Shown: positions 42,984 to 54,642 of the stretch, piece after piece
How positions within the stretch are numbered: the first letter of the stretch is position 1
Layout of the letters: every line of letters begins with the position of its first letter
NCBI RefSeq assembly: GCF_016920785.2
Contig: NW_024609857.1
Span: 6,257,189-6,321,188 of the forward strand
DNA: 64,000 nt
Direction: 5' to 3'
Source of the DNA: Ixodes scapularis
Taxonomy: Eukaryota > Arthropoda > Arachnida > Ixodida > Ixodidae
Position numbers and translations under genes: made by a program
The notes under the pieces: model-generated
Told to the model about the DNA's origin: nothing
The model's database searches: none
What the model saw: the letters and a program-made list of their open reading frames with translations, nothing else

Positions 42984-43498
42984 CTGAAGATGGTCCAGAG
43001 AAGCATGGATGGAGAGTCATCAGTGGGAGAAAAACGAAACACGGTAGTCTGGACCGCGACCTGTACACAGTCACCGAAAATACGATTGATGACCAGTTAG
43101 CTGGCTTCCGTTCAGTCTGCATGCTCGGATGAAGAAGTTCGTTGTGCTGGATCTTCTACGTCATCAACTGAAGGCCAGAGCGGAGCACAAACGAGTGCTC
43201 GGTCAATATTTGGTTGCGACTCGTGTCGATAGAGTGAAGACACGTACAAGTCGAATGCTGACGCAGCAGTCGTGTGCAATCTACGCCCTTTGCTGGCCTA
43301 CAGTGCAATCTACGCCCTTTGCTGGCCTACAGTAGATTACGTACAAAATATAGCTCTACGGTTGTGTTATCCGGGAGGTGATAGCCGCTGGCTTTTATGT
43401 GTTTCAGGGGGATGCGACACGTTCTGAACGTTTTATTATAGTTGATTAGGACCGAATTGGCTTCGGAATGCAATACCAGATGGTGTACGGGCACTCAC
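42984..43498 (-). other. T: brachyury intron 2, with a 29-bp tandem duplication
   Basis: A 515-bp intron, donor ATTT|GTGAGT and acceptor CATCTTCAG. It includes an exact tandem duplication of a 29-bp unit at 43275-43332 (unit starts TGCAATCTACGCCC). Nothing else is seen. Confidence 0.88.
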
Positions 43499-43766
43499 AA
43501 ATCCCTGGCTGGACGTGGGCTTGTTGGTGAGCTTGACCTTGGAGAAGGACACCGGAGCCTTGGTCCAGTGGGCGCCGAAGTTGGGCGAGTCCGGGTGCAC
43601 GAAGAGCCCCTGGCGCGGCGGCGGCTCGGCCCGGCTGGCGCTGGCCCAGCGGCCGTTGAGGAACTTCCAGCGCTGCGAGCCCACCTGGCTGAAGTCCAGC
43701 ACCAGGCTGTACATGGCGCGCGGGTGCAGGCCGCTCACGGACACGCGCACCACGGGGAACATGCGC
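43499..43766 (-). CDS. T: brachyury exon 2 (T-box DNA-binding core)
   Basis: Acceptor CTGTCGCAG, donor ATTT|GTGAGT. It encodes RMFPVVRVSVSGLHPRAMYS, LVLDFSQVGSQRWKFLNGRW and HPDSPNFGAHWTKAPVSFSK plus VKLTNK. The order and spacing are those of the T-box. With GRR|MFP across the exon 1 junction, WKFLNGRW and SPNFGAHW, the best fit is brachyury rather than Tbx2/6/20. The loop SASRAEPPPRQGLF replaces the better conserved VPGGKPEP region of other animals. Confidence 0.95.
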
Positions 43767-44660
43767 CTGCGACAGACGTGGCGCCAAAGAACGAGGGCTT
43801 AGAATCTTCGTGCCTGTACCATACCTTATGAACCATGCTTGTATAATAGGCTATGGTTGTATACATAGTGTTATGGGTGTTTTCCTGCGTGACTTTGAGT
43901 GACCTTCGCGCTCATTCATTCACTCGCATGCACGTGAGTGATCTACTGCCACATTGTTTTGGCGTTAGCCTGCCTGTTTCATCATCACTGTATACGGACA
44001 GGGACTGAGGAAGATCGCGCGGGACGTCAGAGCTCCTAGTTCTGGCTGGAATAATTAGTGGACGTAAAACCCTTGTCTCTAAGTATTGTTCGAACGCGTG
44101 CTAATAGTGAGTAGAGAAAAGGGCAGCTAGCTTTGTGTCTACTAACTAATCAATCACTAATCAATGTTCCAATCATAGCTCGCGGCACTCTAATGTCCCC
44201 GCGTGCCTTCATCTCGTCCTCTCCATCAGTTGCTACCCGCGTATAGCTTGTCTTATTGTCGTCTCTTCTTCCTCCCCACATTAATACTCATCGAACTGCA
44301 GTAGTCGTCTGAAACTAATCAATGCGTGCAAGTATCATGTCAGGCATACATCACCACCACTACAACAACAACGCGGAAGTACCTAGCATACAGAAACCTT
44401 TTTAGAATTTACTCGGACACGCAATCGCCTTACACTACCAAACGTTCCTGAGTGTGCACTGTGCCGTGACGCCATTGAAACAAGGATAATTAATTATCGC
44501 TTAATTAGCTTAGCCGATGCCTCGTTGTCCTCGCAACCTCAGTGGAAAAGAGGCGTCCACCACTTGCGTCCCTTATACTGATACCGAGCGCCCCTCTCAC
44601 GGGTCTAGCTGACTGAGGGAAGGCCAATGCTTGGTGTTTCCACGGCATTGCGGTGTAGTG

Positions 44661-44936
44661 TGTTATACCCCTGTTACACGGGCACCCTTAACCGCGGTTA
44701 ACTCAGCTTTAACTGCTGTTACGCGGCACCACTGTTACCGCACTATAGTCTCGGACAGCTATTTTAGAGGAAGTGAAGAGTGCGTGTGCACTGTTTTGAT
44801 GGGAGCTCAAGATGCTCAAGCGCACGTTCGCCCATAACTTTGACTGCACAGCCGCAGAATGTTTCCCGCAAGTATTGTGCGCTAACTGTGGCATAGCGTA
44901 ACTGCAGTTAAGTGTGCCCGTGTAACGAGGGTGTTA
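44661..44936. mobile_element. MITE with TTACACGGGCAC ends
   Basis: The left end is CCCCTGTTACACGGGCAC and the right end is its near-complement GTGCCCGTGTAACGAGGG. The arms also share TTAACYGCRGTTA. TGTTA occurs on both sides (44661-44665 and 44932-44936), a candidate 5-bp duplication. There is no coding potential. Confidence 0.8.
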
Positions 44937-47454
44937 GAGTTGGTGATACACTTCGAGAGATGCTCAAGTTTCCGAAACCGAAAGGTGTCCAACGTTTGAC
45001 GCAGTATATAAGATTCCCGGCGAACCTGTTGAACTTCGAGATGTCCCAGAGTTGTGAAAATGTCATTCCAAAGAAGCTATTATGTATTAGTCATGTGTGG
45101 TGAGTAAATACTCAAGAGGAAGTGTATAACCAAGTCTGACTAAACTATTGGTCTTTGTCAACAGGAGCATGTGTACAGTTCTGTGTGTACCACGGAGATG
45201 AAAATGCCATGGTCATATGCTGTACATACGAAGCCTGAGGATGCTGCGCATTAGCCTCTGCTCTTCGGAAAGTAAAACATTCGCGCCAGCTCAGTTTCAC
45301 AGTTACTGCCCTGGCGCCTGACATCAGCCATTTTAGTTGGCGTAAAGGACGAAAAATACGAAGATCCACGTTCAAGAACCGGTTGTGGATTATTAGTTTA
45401 TAACTAGGGTTTCGTGTTTTCAGAATTCGGAAAACACTCACCGGTAAATTTTCGTCAATTCTGATTTGTCCGAATAACTCCAAATTTCGAGGTCACGAGA
45501 GAAAAACAAACATTAAAAAAAGGCGGTGTTTTACGAGTAAATATGAAACAAACAAACAAACAAACAAACAAGAGCACAGCGTCAGTGGTTTTGAGCAAAG
45601 GCCACTTCAGTTTTCTTTGAATCTCAAACTACTGACCAAACGGGATAAGCTCGCCAAGGTTCACTGTATTCGGGAAAACAGCTCCATGGTACCTTCGGGT
45701 CACTACAAAAACCATTGTATGCCATGATCCAGCCATAGCCGTAATATGATCCAGTTTGAATCATATTTTGTGCTTCTTACAGAGAAGGAGGGGTTGTGTT
45801 TTCATAACAGTGAAAGCAGAGGTGAAAGCTATGAACCCGTAGATTTCAATGGAGGGGGAGTATTGCTGAAGGTTGTATGCATGCTTCCCAGCGACTACGT
45901 CCAGTTGTTATTTCTAAGTATTTACTGTTATTTAGACAAAACTTCGTCGCAAATATTTGTCGTGGGATAGTACAGTTTCACAAGGGCACCGATATGACAA
46001 ATGTAGCTGCAGAAAAATCATTCGTTACTGGTGGATTCAGGTAAAGTTAGGTATACGTTTGTTGCCGGACTTTTATTTTCACGTTTTGAAAACCTCGGAA
46101 CATAGCAAAATTAAATTTCGAAGTTTTAAAGGATTGGAAATCTAACAAAATAAGCTTCTATAAATCCCAGATTTTCAGGGGAAAAACAAACAAACCGGAA
46201 ATTCCGAAAAGCATCTTCTGAAGTTTCACGTGAAATAAACGCCGAAAGCACAAAATTCTAAATAACCTACCTCATTTTAAAAGTAATTACAACTAGGTAA
46301 TAAAAACCATTTACAAGTTACAACAATCATTTTGCTCTGTTTCTGCTTTAGGCGTTGCACCTTTTACCCTAGTAAAGACAAAACGACGCAAGCGGATGGC
46401 AAAGTATACACATTCCGATATTTAAAAAAAAAAAAAAAAAAAAACAGGCTAGCTTGCGACAGTCTACCTTTTTTTTTCCTCACGTGCCACATTGGCAAGT
46501 GAGGGAAGCACGGGGCTAGCGTACACCGACATGTAGAATGGAAGCTCCGCTAGGCTCATTTGTGGCACGACGCCTTTTCGGCTAATCTGGCCACTGGCGC
46601 CGCTGTAGCTCAGATATATCTGCATCACTTGCCACCCTGGGTCGTCTGGCTCCGGCGAATCGTTTAGTTAAATTATTTGTGCTGTTGTGTCAAGCAGTTT
46701 TTGTTAATAGGTAACCTTTATCGAGTAAAATATCCCAGTTTTAAGGCTCGTTGTTTTGACTCTTGAGCAACCGGGTCCAGGTGTCTGCTTCTCAAAATCA
46801 GTCAGACATGCCAAGAAAACGTCTAATTTGAGGGTTTCAAGTGCCAAACGAACGAAGGATATCTGACACACCTCAGAGGAGGGCTGCTCATTATGATTTG
46901 CAACTTAAATCCCAGCTGCACAGCGTCTTCTCCGCGGATGTAATACGCCTCCATCAGAATGGAAGCACCTGGGATTCAAACCCATCACTTGGGAATCTGT
47001 AGGCCGGCACTTTTCCTGGCACCGAGGTGTCTTCGAGTCAGACAAGTCAGAATCAGGCAGAGGCGACGAGCACCACAAGCCACCACTATCCCCTGCTATG
47101 GTCTCGGCAGTCGTGTCTGAATTTATATTCGCCCCACTCCAAAAAGCAGAACCAAAACAGTGAGCAGGCAGCGGCATAAAGACCACGCGCTGGCCGTAGA
47201 AGGGAATCCCATTGGAAGGAAGGAACCCAAATCGAGCCGAACCGACATCAACCGGGAAACGTGCCGACCGCGGCACACAAGACCTGTTTCCTCGGAGAAG
47301 CCTAGATGGTCCTTGGAGCGCACACGCGGCGACATAAAACCTGCGCCGTGTTTGCTCGTGACACATGAATTTCGAGCGCCGCCTCTGGTCGGGCTCCAAG
47401 TCTGCCTGCTGCCGGCTGCACTATACGCGAGTTCCGGAGGGAGGGCTGGGGAGA

Positions 47455-47655
47455 ACCACATAGAAGACAAGGCCTCCACATGACGTCATAGTTAGTGGAT
47501 CCCCGATCCGACCCGAGCGGCAAACTCGCTCGAGCTGGACCAGAGACGCTACGAGACGCGCTGGCGGCGATGATGATTCAAGCCAGGTAGCGTTGCGTAG
47601 ATCCACAAGTGATGACGTTTGGGGAGGGGTAGGCAGAGGCCTTGTGTTCTATGCG
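47455..47655. mobile_element. MITE related to 39010-39254
   Basis: The left arm contains CATAGAAGACAAGGCC and GTTAGTGGATCC; the right arm contains GATCCACAAGTGATGACG and AGGCCTTGTGTTCTATG. It is the same family as the element beside brachyury exon 4, with a different loop. Confidence 0.75.
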
Positions 47656-48179
47656 GTATTGGGAGGACAGGCCAGCGGGCGCGGCGCCCCGTCGTCGTAC
47701 GTTGCCGTCCTGAGCAACATCCGCCGCTGCGAAAATTATTGGCAAGGACGAGAGGGAGGTGGGGGCCTTCTTTCGGTGCTGCGTGCTTCTTTTCGAGCTC
47801 GTGCAACCACCGTCGCCCTACGAGTGTTTAGTTAAACTCCCCGGGAGTATATACCTCACGCGTTAGACCGCGCCGAGCGAGGGAGGCGTGAATCTGGGAC
47901 AGAACTGTTGTTCCACGTCGGGGTCCTCGTCGTGGGATATTCCTCCATGAATCCGCCACGCCTCACCCGGTTGTGGCGATCGCGAGCGTTGAAGCGGCTG
48001 CAGGAGGATGGCATCTCCAACAGAAATGCTCTATTCGAACAATCTACAAGCATTGCAGAAAAGACGAGAAAACGCACGCTTAAAATTACTTTTTTTTTTA
48101 TTATTGACAGCAAGCTTAACTTGAGCCCAAATACATACATTTGACCAGCAAGTATAAGGAGGTCAGGCAGGCTACTAAT
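47656..48179. other. intron sequence, no gene seen
   Basis: Moderately GC-rich at 47660-48010, then AT-rich. Short ORFs lack recognisable motifs. Confidence 0.4.
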
Positions 48180-48444
48180 TCAATTCAAAACAGTCCAAAG
48201 ATTCAATAGCCGCATAGACACCTTTGAGCAATCTTTTTTTTTTTTTTGGGTGTGTGTGAGTACGGTTGAGGCTGGAACATGCTACCAAATGAATTTGTGA
48301 ATATAGAGACAGTGTATTATCCTTTGACTATTCCATCACTCAGCGGTTAACCTAATGGTTGTGTATTTTTGTAACTTGCACCCTCCCTGTGATGGCCCTC
48401 AAGAGAGGACTGGCAGTATTCCCATAAAAATAAATAAATAAATA
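48180..48444 (+). mobile_element. 5'-truncated CR1-like LINE 3' end
   Basis: Degraded reading of the ORF2 C-terminus (FEQSFF, then MLPNEFVNIETV in another frame, matching KQSFF and LPSEIVNLDS of the intact LINE). A 3' UTR with CTGGCAGTATT and a tail of AATAAATAAATAAATAAG follow. It is related to the LINE at 31.9-36.1 kb but not a recent copy. Confidence 0.8.
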
Positions 48445-48734
48445 AGGGCAGAGTTTGCGAAGTGGCGAAGCTATTTATCTGTCAAAATTCCGTTTTTTTT
48501 TCGTTTTTTTTTTTTTTTTTTTTGCAGTTAGCGCGTTGTTTTGGCAATTCTTGGATGGTGCTCTCACGTCGCGTGCCTAAACAAAGCTTAAACATTCTTA
48601 TTCGTTCTTGTGAGCTTCATAAACTGCCTTTATTCAGTAGGATCAAAGCGCCACTTAAGAGATTGGGTTTTATTTTCAATGGAAATGCTCACCAACATCA
48701 ACTACACTCACAGAAATTGTATCAGTACTGCGTT

Positions 48735-48865
48735 GTACACATTAAAGACCTCAAACTCGGGGTTGTGCTGCACTGGCTAAATTTCTCATCTACAGCTAGA
48801 AGACAAGTAGCCAGTTGAGGCAGACTAACTTCAGTCTGTATAAACATCCACACAAAAACACAGAA
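48735..48865 (+). mobile_element. class II SINE 3' fragment
   Basis: It contains ATTAAAGACCTCAAACTCGG, GCACTGGCTAAATTTCTCATC-like sequence and a GTCTGTATAAACATCC end, in plus orientation, from the class II tRNA-derived SINE. Confidence 0.7.
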
Positions 48866-48927
48866 ATCTCCGGTGTCTACAGCACAACGCACTGCAAGAC
48901 GGGTTGACGCCTTCCCTTACCAAATAG

Positions 48928-48998
48928 ATCAATGAGTTTCAATTGAGTTTCTAATGTATTCTATAAAAATACATTAGAAACACCATTGAAACTCATTA
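48928..48998. repeat. short imperfect hairpin
   Basis: Inverted arms around ATGAGTTTCAATTGAGTTTC and GAAACACCATTGAAACTCAT with a small TATAAAAATA loop. It is possibly a degraded MITE. Confidence 0.7.
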
Positions 48999-49109
48999 AT
49001 ACTTTTTTACAGATTCTTGCCATAAGACAAACATGTCCCTTTAGACATGATACAATCGCCCTATTCAAGGGAATCTGAAACACTTCTTGATAAAAAAAAA
49101 AGAGTTGGA

Positions 49110-49385
49110 GGTGAATTCGGACGTATTTTTATCCCGCGAATCTGAATATAACGTTCGTTTTCTCCGAATATGTAACTAAACGCGAGAAAACACGAAAAAC
49201 CTCCGACTAGTAGTGACGTCATACTATCTTTGGGCCGTCAAGCACGTGCCGCTCGTTTGGACAGCGTGTGCCATTTCAAGCTAGCCAAGTATGTTCCCCC
49301 GCACTGACACCAGTCGTGACTCGTGACGTCTTTTTCTGACCTTTAAAATAAAAAATAGTAAGGGTGCGCGTGCCTAGCTTTGACA
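49110..49385 (-). repeat. dispersed repeat, copy B
   Basis: The inverted homologue of 42090-42345, with scattered differences. It ends near TTTGACAAGCGC (about 49378-49390). The family is unknown. Confidence 0.75.
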
Positions 49386-49491
49386 AGCGCTGAGCATACG
49401 CGAGAACGGAGATTCTAAAAATCCTAATATCACGTCACACCCCGGAAAGGAGGGGCTTCGGCGGTACTTTGAAAATTAATTTCTGCAATTA

Positions 49492-49590
49492 TAATGCAAT
49501 TAAAATCAAAGCTGCACGCGAGCTGGACAAGAATGACGAAAAATTCCTGGAGAAGGGGAACAAGAGGTACAAAGGACAAACACAAATCTT
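49492..49590 (-). mobile_element. Ruka-like SINE fragment, inverted
   Basis: The plus strand reads AATGCAATTAAAATCAAAGC ... GAGCTGGACAAGAATGACG ... CTGGAGAAGGGGAACAAG, the complement of the SINE body and tail. It lies head to head with the following plus-strand copy, so the pair can form a long hairpin. Confidence 0.8.
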
Positions 49591-49602
49591 CAAAGCTCTG
49601 CA

Positions 49603-49795
49603 CCTGTAATGGAGAGGTCCCGGGTTCGATACCAGGACCAGGCGGATTTTTTTCGGTCGCGCACCAGTCACCTAGCTGTGTTTGGAGATTTATGTTTGTC
49701 GTTTGTCCCTCTTGTTCCCCTTCTCCAGGGACTATTTTCGTCATTCTGGTCCAGCTCACTTGCACCTTTGCATTTAATTTCAATATAATAATTCC
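49603..49795 (+). mobile_element. Ruka-like SINE, head-truncated
   Basis: It starts within the tRNA-like head (AATGGAGAGGTCCCGGGTTC, box B GGTTCGATACC). It continues through the full body to a TTTAATTTCAATATAATAAT tail. Box A is missing, so the copy could not be transcribed from its own promoter. Confidence 0.8.
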
Positions 49796-50937
49796 TCCGG
49801 GAGTTTATTGATTGTAAGGTATCGGCGTTTATCGAAGCGGCCACTTGTGTGTGACTTTTGTCGTGGATAAATTAGTATTTGCAATGGCACCAACACCAAA
49901 TTCAACTGAAGATATTTCAATTGATACAAGCGCGTTTTATTTTTTATTTGGCGTTCATTTACATCCGGTTATTATTTATTTATCTATTTTTAATAGGAAA
50001 CACAGCGAAATTATACTCCGAATTTCGGAGAATTTGGAATAAAAAAAAAAATATAAACTCTGATAAACTCCGAATCTTTGGAAAAAAATTGAACTCCGAA
50101 AAACACCCTCCGAATTTGACGAAAAATAAACTCCGAAAACACGGAACCCTTAGCATTAGAAAATAAGAATGGCAAGTAACGAATCAAGAAGCATGAACAT
50201 TAAGGCACCGCCCCGTTTCTCTTTAACTGTCCGTGACATACCGTCTGCTCCGTTCAGGTGGACCGAAGGGAAGGCTACAACATGTGAGCCAATGGAGAGC
50301 CCTCCATTGGCTCATATGAACGACCAGTGGATCGGTGCATCGATCGCAGAGTAAAGTTATGGTGCAGTTCCCTGTTTCATTAAACATGGCAGCTCCTCGA
50401 GCAATGTAAGACTCAGAAGGGAGTCCATTGTTAGAAGACACGATATTCGACAGTGTAGCATTCAGGCTTCGGGCGGAGACCCACGATCAGTTCGAGACAC
50501 GAGTCATTGGTCTTTAATCAGCTTACCGAAAGGTCACCGGTATCGTGGCCCAATGGTCATGCAGCCTCAGTTGCAGACTCCACGTGACCACTGTATTATG
50601 AAACCGATCGCCCTTGTATCAGTTGAAATGATTTTTGTGATACTTAAAGTTCCTATATATATACTGAAAGGTATAGCGCAAACCATTGTCTGAAATGTTG
50701 AAGAGAAATTCCTCCCTGCCCATACACTTTTCTTCTACAAGTGTATCTTTCCCCTCGTTTCAATTGGATCGGGCGCGGCACGTGACCGTTACCTTCCCAT
50801 AATCTCTCGCGATTTGGTGGTCTGCTCTGAACTGGCGCCATTTTTGTGCGAGGTATGCTGGTGGCTCCGTTGCGTACATTCCAACCGTAGATTTATTTAT
50901 TTATTTATTTTTTTTGATTACGACGTCGGCGGCATCG
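49796..50937. other. intron sequence, no gene seen
   Basis: AT-rich to about 50120. A small perfect hairpin GAGCCAATGGA ... TCCATTGGCTC lies at 50285-50313. No exon was recognised. Confidence 0.4.
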
Positions 50938-51040
50938 CGATGTCATCTTGCTGCACTGTGGATTGTAGGAACAGCGTTGCGAAAGGGAAGAATTAAACTT
51001 TCTTTACTGACCCGACGGGAACAGAACCTATTCAGGCGAA
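50938..51040 (+). pseudogene. possible THAP zinc-finger remnant
   Basis: An ATG at 50939 opens MSSCCTVDCRNSVAKGKN, and after a stop/frameshift FFTDP follows. Cys spacing and the later FF..P are reminiscent of the N-terminus of THAP domains, which are common in arthropod P-element-derived genes. The His/Cys half is missing and a SINE tail follows at 51045. Weak call. Confidence 0.3.
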
Positions 51041-51044
51041 GACA

Positions 51045-51112
51045 CTGAGATTATTTTCATCGTTCTTGTCCAGCTCGCTTGCAACTTTGCATTTAATTGC
51101 ATTATCATCATG
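51045..51112 (+). mobile_element. Ruka-like SINE tail fragment
   Basis: It shares GATTATTTTCATCGTTCTTG, CCAGCTCGCTTGCAACTTTG and ATTTAATTGCATTATCATCATG with the SINE body and tail. Confidence 0.75.
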
Positions 51113-51774
51113 GCTCCAGCAGATTGGTCGTGCTGAACCGAAATTTTGATTTCAAAAAACAACGCGCAAGTGCTAGCCGGGGCGCAACAAACCCGAAAAC
51201 ATCGCTCATAAAGCGATATGTCCAACGGATGGTCATAATTTTGTGAAAGAAGAGCGCACTTGAACAAGGCCAAAAAAAGCCCATGACGTCGCGATTCTCG
51301 TTTCCTCCTCTTCTCGCTTTGACTCCGCGAAGACGCGAAGAGGGAAGGAAGCAAGGCCGTTTCCCCCTCCTCCTCAACAATTCTGCGGGAAACAGGACGT
51401 CGCGATTCTCACTCCATCGCATCCTGATTTTACAAAAAGTGCGGCAATCCGTTCAAGATATCACTTTATGAGTGGTGTCTTGGGGTTTGTGGCGTCCCTT
51501 GAACACCCCTGCTACCCTATTTTGTGAAATCCAAATTTCGGTTCAGCATACCTTTAAACTTCCCCCGAGGGAGATAAGCGTAAAAATAGCAGACGTCGCA
51601 TAATCATCCGTGCGTATGTGCACAGTTGCAGATAGTATTCGATGTTTATAAAATGTGTATGAAGTAAACCGTGCTGTTGGTTTGGTAAAACGAAGGGTTA
51701 TGCTAAAAAGTACCGAAAAGTCCTGGGTTTGCACGCGTTGTGCTAGACGCATTGTGCTAGACGGGACCACGACA
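51113..51774. other. intron sequence, no gene seen
   Basis: GACGTCGCGATTCTC-type sequence occurs twice (about 51285 and 51398), hinting at a small repeat. No exon was recognised. Confidence 0.4.
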
Positions 51775-51832
51775 CTTTCAGATTTGCTTTCTTTTCACGA
51801 GTATACTCGTGAAAAGAAAGCAAATCTGAAAG
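51775..51832. repeat. perfect 58-bp palindrome without spacer
   Basis: Both halves are 29 bp and exactly complementary, meeting at GTA|TAC (51801-51806). The arm starts CTTTCAGATTTGC. There is no loop and no mismatch. Confidence 0.95.
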
Positions 51833-52129
51833 CCATGTGCCCTTGCCTTTGCTGAACGCATCTCCTGAAATAAAGTGCAGGAGGTTTTAGTATATCGTAA
51901 ACTAAAGTCAATGGACCTTGGGAAAGTAGCGCCAAGCTCCCCGTATGGTCGCCATCTTGGTCCGTGAAATGAGCAATTCCTTCTTAACCACTCCGTTCTT
52001 AATGAGATGATCTAAATTCGCTGGTGACGGGTAGCTTTAGGGAGACGTTTCTTGTATACCGAGCTTTTGCTATCCACACACCAATAAAACAAACGTTCAT
52101 CTTCGTACCACCACCACCTGCTGTGTCGG

Positions 52130-52345
52130 TGCTTGGAGGCAGTGAAAAATGATTTTATTGTTTTAAAATACGCAAGAAGAACAATGTAATTGTAAGAGAT
52201 CCGTGGAGATGGGCATGATTGATAACTTGATTGCATACACAGTGCCAAAGACGCTTATATTGGCGAGGAACGCTTCCAGTACGATGATGCTCCATGGTGA
52301 TCTTCGCGCGAATTGTTTAGAACGACCCTCTGGAAGCTTCGTGAA
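52130..52345 (+). mobile_element. LINE 3' region fragment
   Basis: The inverted homologue of 40183-40565: AAAATACGCAAGAAGAAC, GATTGCATACACAG and ATATTGGCGAGGAACGCTT are shared in order. It lacks the simple-repeat tail. Confidence 0.55.
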
Positions 52346-52914
52346 TGGATCGAGACGGTGATTTCCATGGGAACGTAGAAAAATCAGCCAACCGCCTTGC
52401 GAAGTTTTGGTTGTCTGTATGTTTGTATACGTTTGCGTCCGGCTAGCAGGTAGGGAAGGCAATGGCGCTACTTTCCTGGGATACAGTGACTTTTGCGTAA
52501 ACTAGAGATTGCGGGCCTTGTGGGCGCGTGCTCACTTCATGCTCAAAGCGACGGCTCGAGCTCCCGCAAGGAATGCAGTCCTTGCATACGATCCACTAAA
52601 GATGTCTATTTACGCGCAGGAAGGGGTGCATCCTATCGTGTGCCTGCTCTCAGCACTTGCTGCAATAACGGGTAAACGCAATATTTGTTTGCAGTGCATG
52701 TCGATGCCCCAAAATACTCAGGAGTACACATTGGCATTTTTTTAAAATCGCCTGCGTTCAGTGGACTTGGAGAAAGATTTTCTTCACACCCGAGCGACTC
52801 CAACTCTGCTTGCGTTATTCAATTTGCCGATAGAGACGTCTCTCCGTGCATTAGTATTAAGATAAAGGTGCACAAACGCTAGCCTTCTTCACGTTTAAAG
52901 ACAAAACTGTCTTC

Positions 52915-52916
<2 letters not shown>

Positions 52917-52988
<72 letters not shown>
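52917..52988. repeat. TA microsatellite, about 70 bp
   Basis: A pure (TA)n tract. It directly abuts sequence (52989-53075) that resembles the 3' untranslated end of Penelope-like elements on the minus strand. Confidence 0.92.
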
Positions 52989-52989
<1 letters not shown>

Positions 52990-53330
52990 CGAAGTCAAAA
53001 ACTCATTGAGAAACAGCAAACTGTGAAAGTTTAATCAACGGTTTCGCTGAGAAACTCGGCTTCGTCGGGAGGTGTCTTACAAGTGAGGACATATCGCTGC
53101 GGCAATGAAGTTGAGAACTGGGAGAAAAACACGCAACGGCACATATGCAAAAAAAAAAATTGTAATAGCAAGGTACGCGTTCCTACATAGCAACCACTTC
53201 GACCTGAGCCCGCTCCTCCTCCGGGGCGGCGCAACACAAAGTGCGCTTGAACGCCTACAACAGTGGCTACAATAGGCCGTAAACGGGCGACGTCTTCGTG
53301 ACTGATGGCACCCAACGAGCCACTGCATCC
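52989..53330 (-). mobile_element. probable Penelope-like element 3' region
   Basis: On the minus strand it reads GAAACCGTTGATTAAACTTT, then TGAGTTTTTGACTTCGTTAT, then the TA tract. This resembles the inverted-repeat-like untranslated ends of Penelope-type elements as I remember them. It may belong to the copy at 53690-54870. Assignment is by recognition only. Confidence 0.4.
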
Positions 53331-53689
53331 CCGCGAAGGTCCAGGCAGGACTGTCCCCCCGTCCTTCCTGGAGCGCCGCGCGTGTTTAGGAAACCGAAAA
53401 AGCAAAACAGAAAAAATGTGTGCCCCTTCCGTTTGTCAAAAAAAGAAAAGAAAGTCGGGAGGGTTGGAGGGAGGGGGGGGGGGGGGAGAGTACGTTTGTG
53501 AGTTCCGCAGAAGTCGTAAAAGAATATACACGTGGTCCAATTCCAGTCGCAACTACATTACCACTATGAAAAGGTAGGTTAGGTTAATGCTCTTATTTAT
53601 GCAAATGTGTCTGAACTCTCATTTATTCTTTTTTCTATTGCATTTAAACTGTATATGAGGTATGACCCTCGCTGTTCGCGCCCCCGGTT

Positions 53690-54545
53690 TGATCTAAATT
53701 CAGTTTCCAGTAATGTCACAAATAATTCATCGAAAGAATGCTGGGAGATGGGGGTGTTTTGAAAGAGGGAGTCTTGGATTAGATTTAGAGTGAGCTTTGT
53801 GGTTGTTGAAGCGTAGTCTAAACGCTGTCTCAGTCTGTCCTACGTATTGCATTTTGCATACTAACAAGTATACTACGTTTGAGGAGTTGTGTGTCAGTTC
53901 CTTTTTAATTTTGATTGAGTACTGCAAATGCGTGCTTCTGGATGTGTTTGTTTGCTGAATTTGTTTGCAGAATAAATACTGTGGTGTATTACAGGGCCTG
54001 CATTCGTTGTGTCACGGTGTACAGTATAAACGAGAATTTACTAGCGTGTCTCTTATGTTGCGTGATCGTCTATAGATCACCCCCGGTGAGAATGGAAATG
54101 CGCGCTTTAGGCGGTCACTTTGCTCGAGCATGTTGTAATGCCGTCCTAAAACATTATTTACGTTAGGATAGTGAGTGCTGTAAGTGAGACATAGATTTGT
54201 GCGTTGTCTGTCGCTCTGCGGGGGATGGTCCTCCAGGAGGTCGCTGCGTTTCAACATCCTGGCTTTATGGATTGCATTATCAATTACATTTTTGTTTGAA
54301 CAGATGCGTTTGAAATGGTGGACCTGGCTGTAAGGTCTGATGTTCTTAGAGTGATAAGGGTGGTTGCTCTTGTAATGAGGGTAATGTCACCGATCTGCTG
54401 GCTTGCGGTAAAGCTTTGTTGTTAATTTTGCATCCTTTATTGTAAGGGTCACGTCCAAGAAGTTAATATCGGTTTGAGAGGAAGTGTGAGTGAAATGGAT
54501 GAGTGGATGGACAAGTCTTGCAGATCCGCCTCGCCATTTGTCTAG

Positions 54546-54642
<97 letters not shown>

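Noticed and set aside
46905..47399. Serine-protease-like GDSGG string
   Set aside because: Only five residues match. There is no His or Asp region, and the segment borders a MITE.
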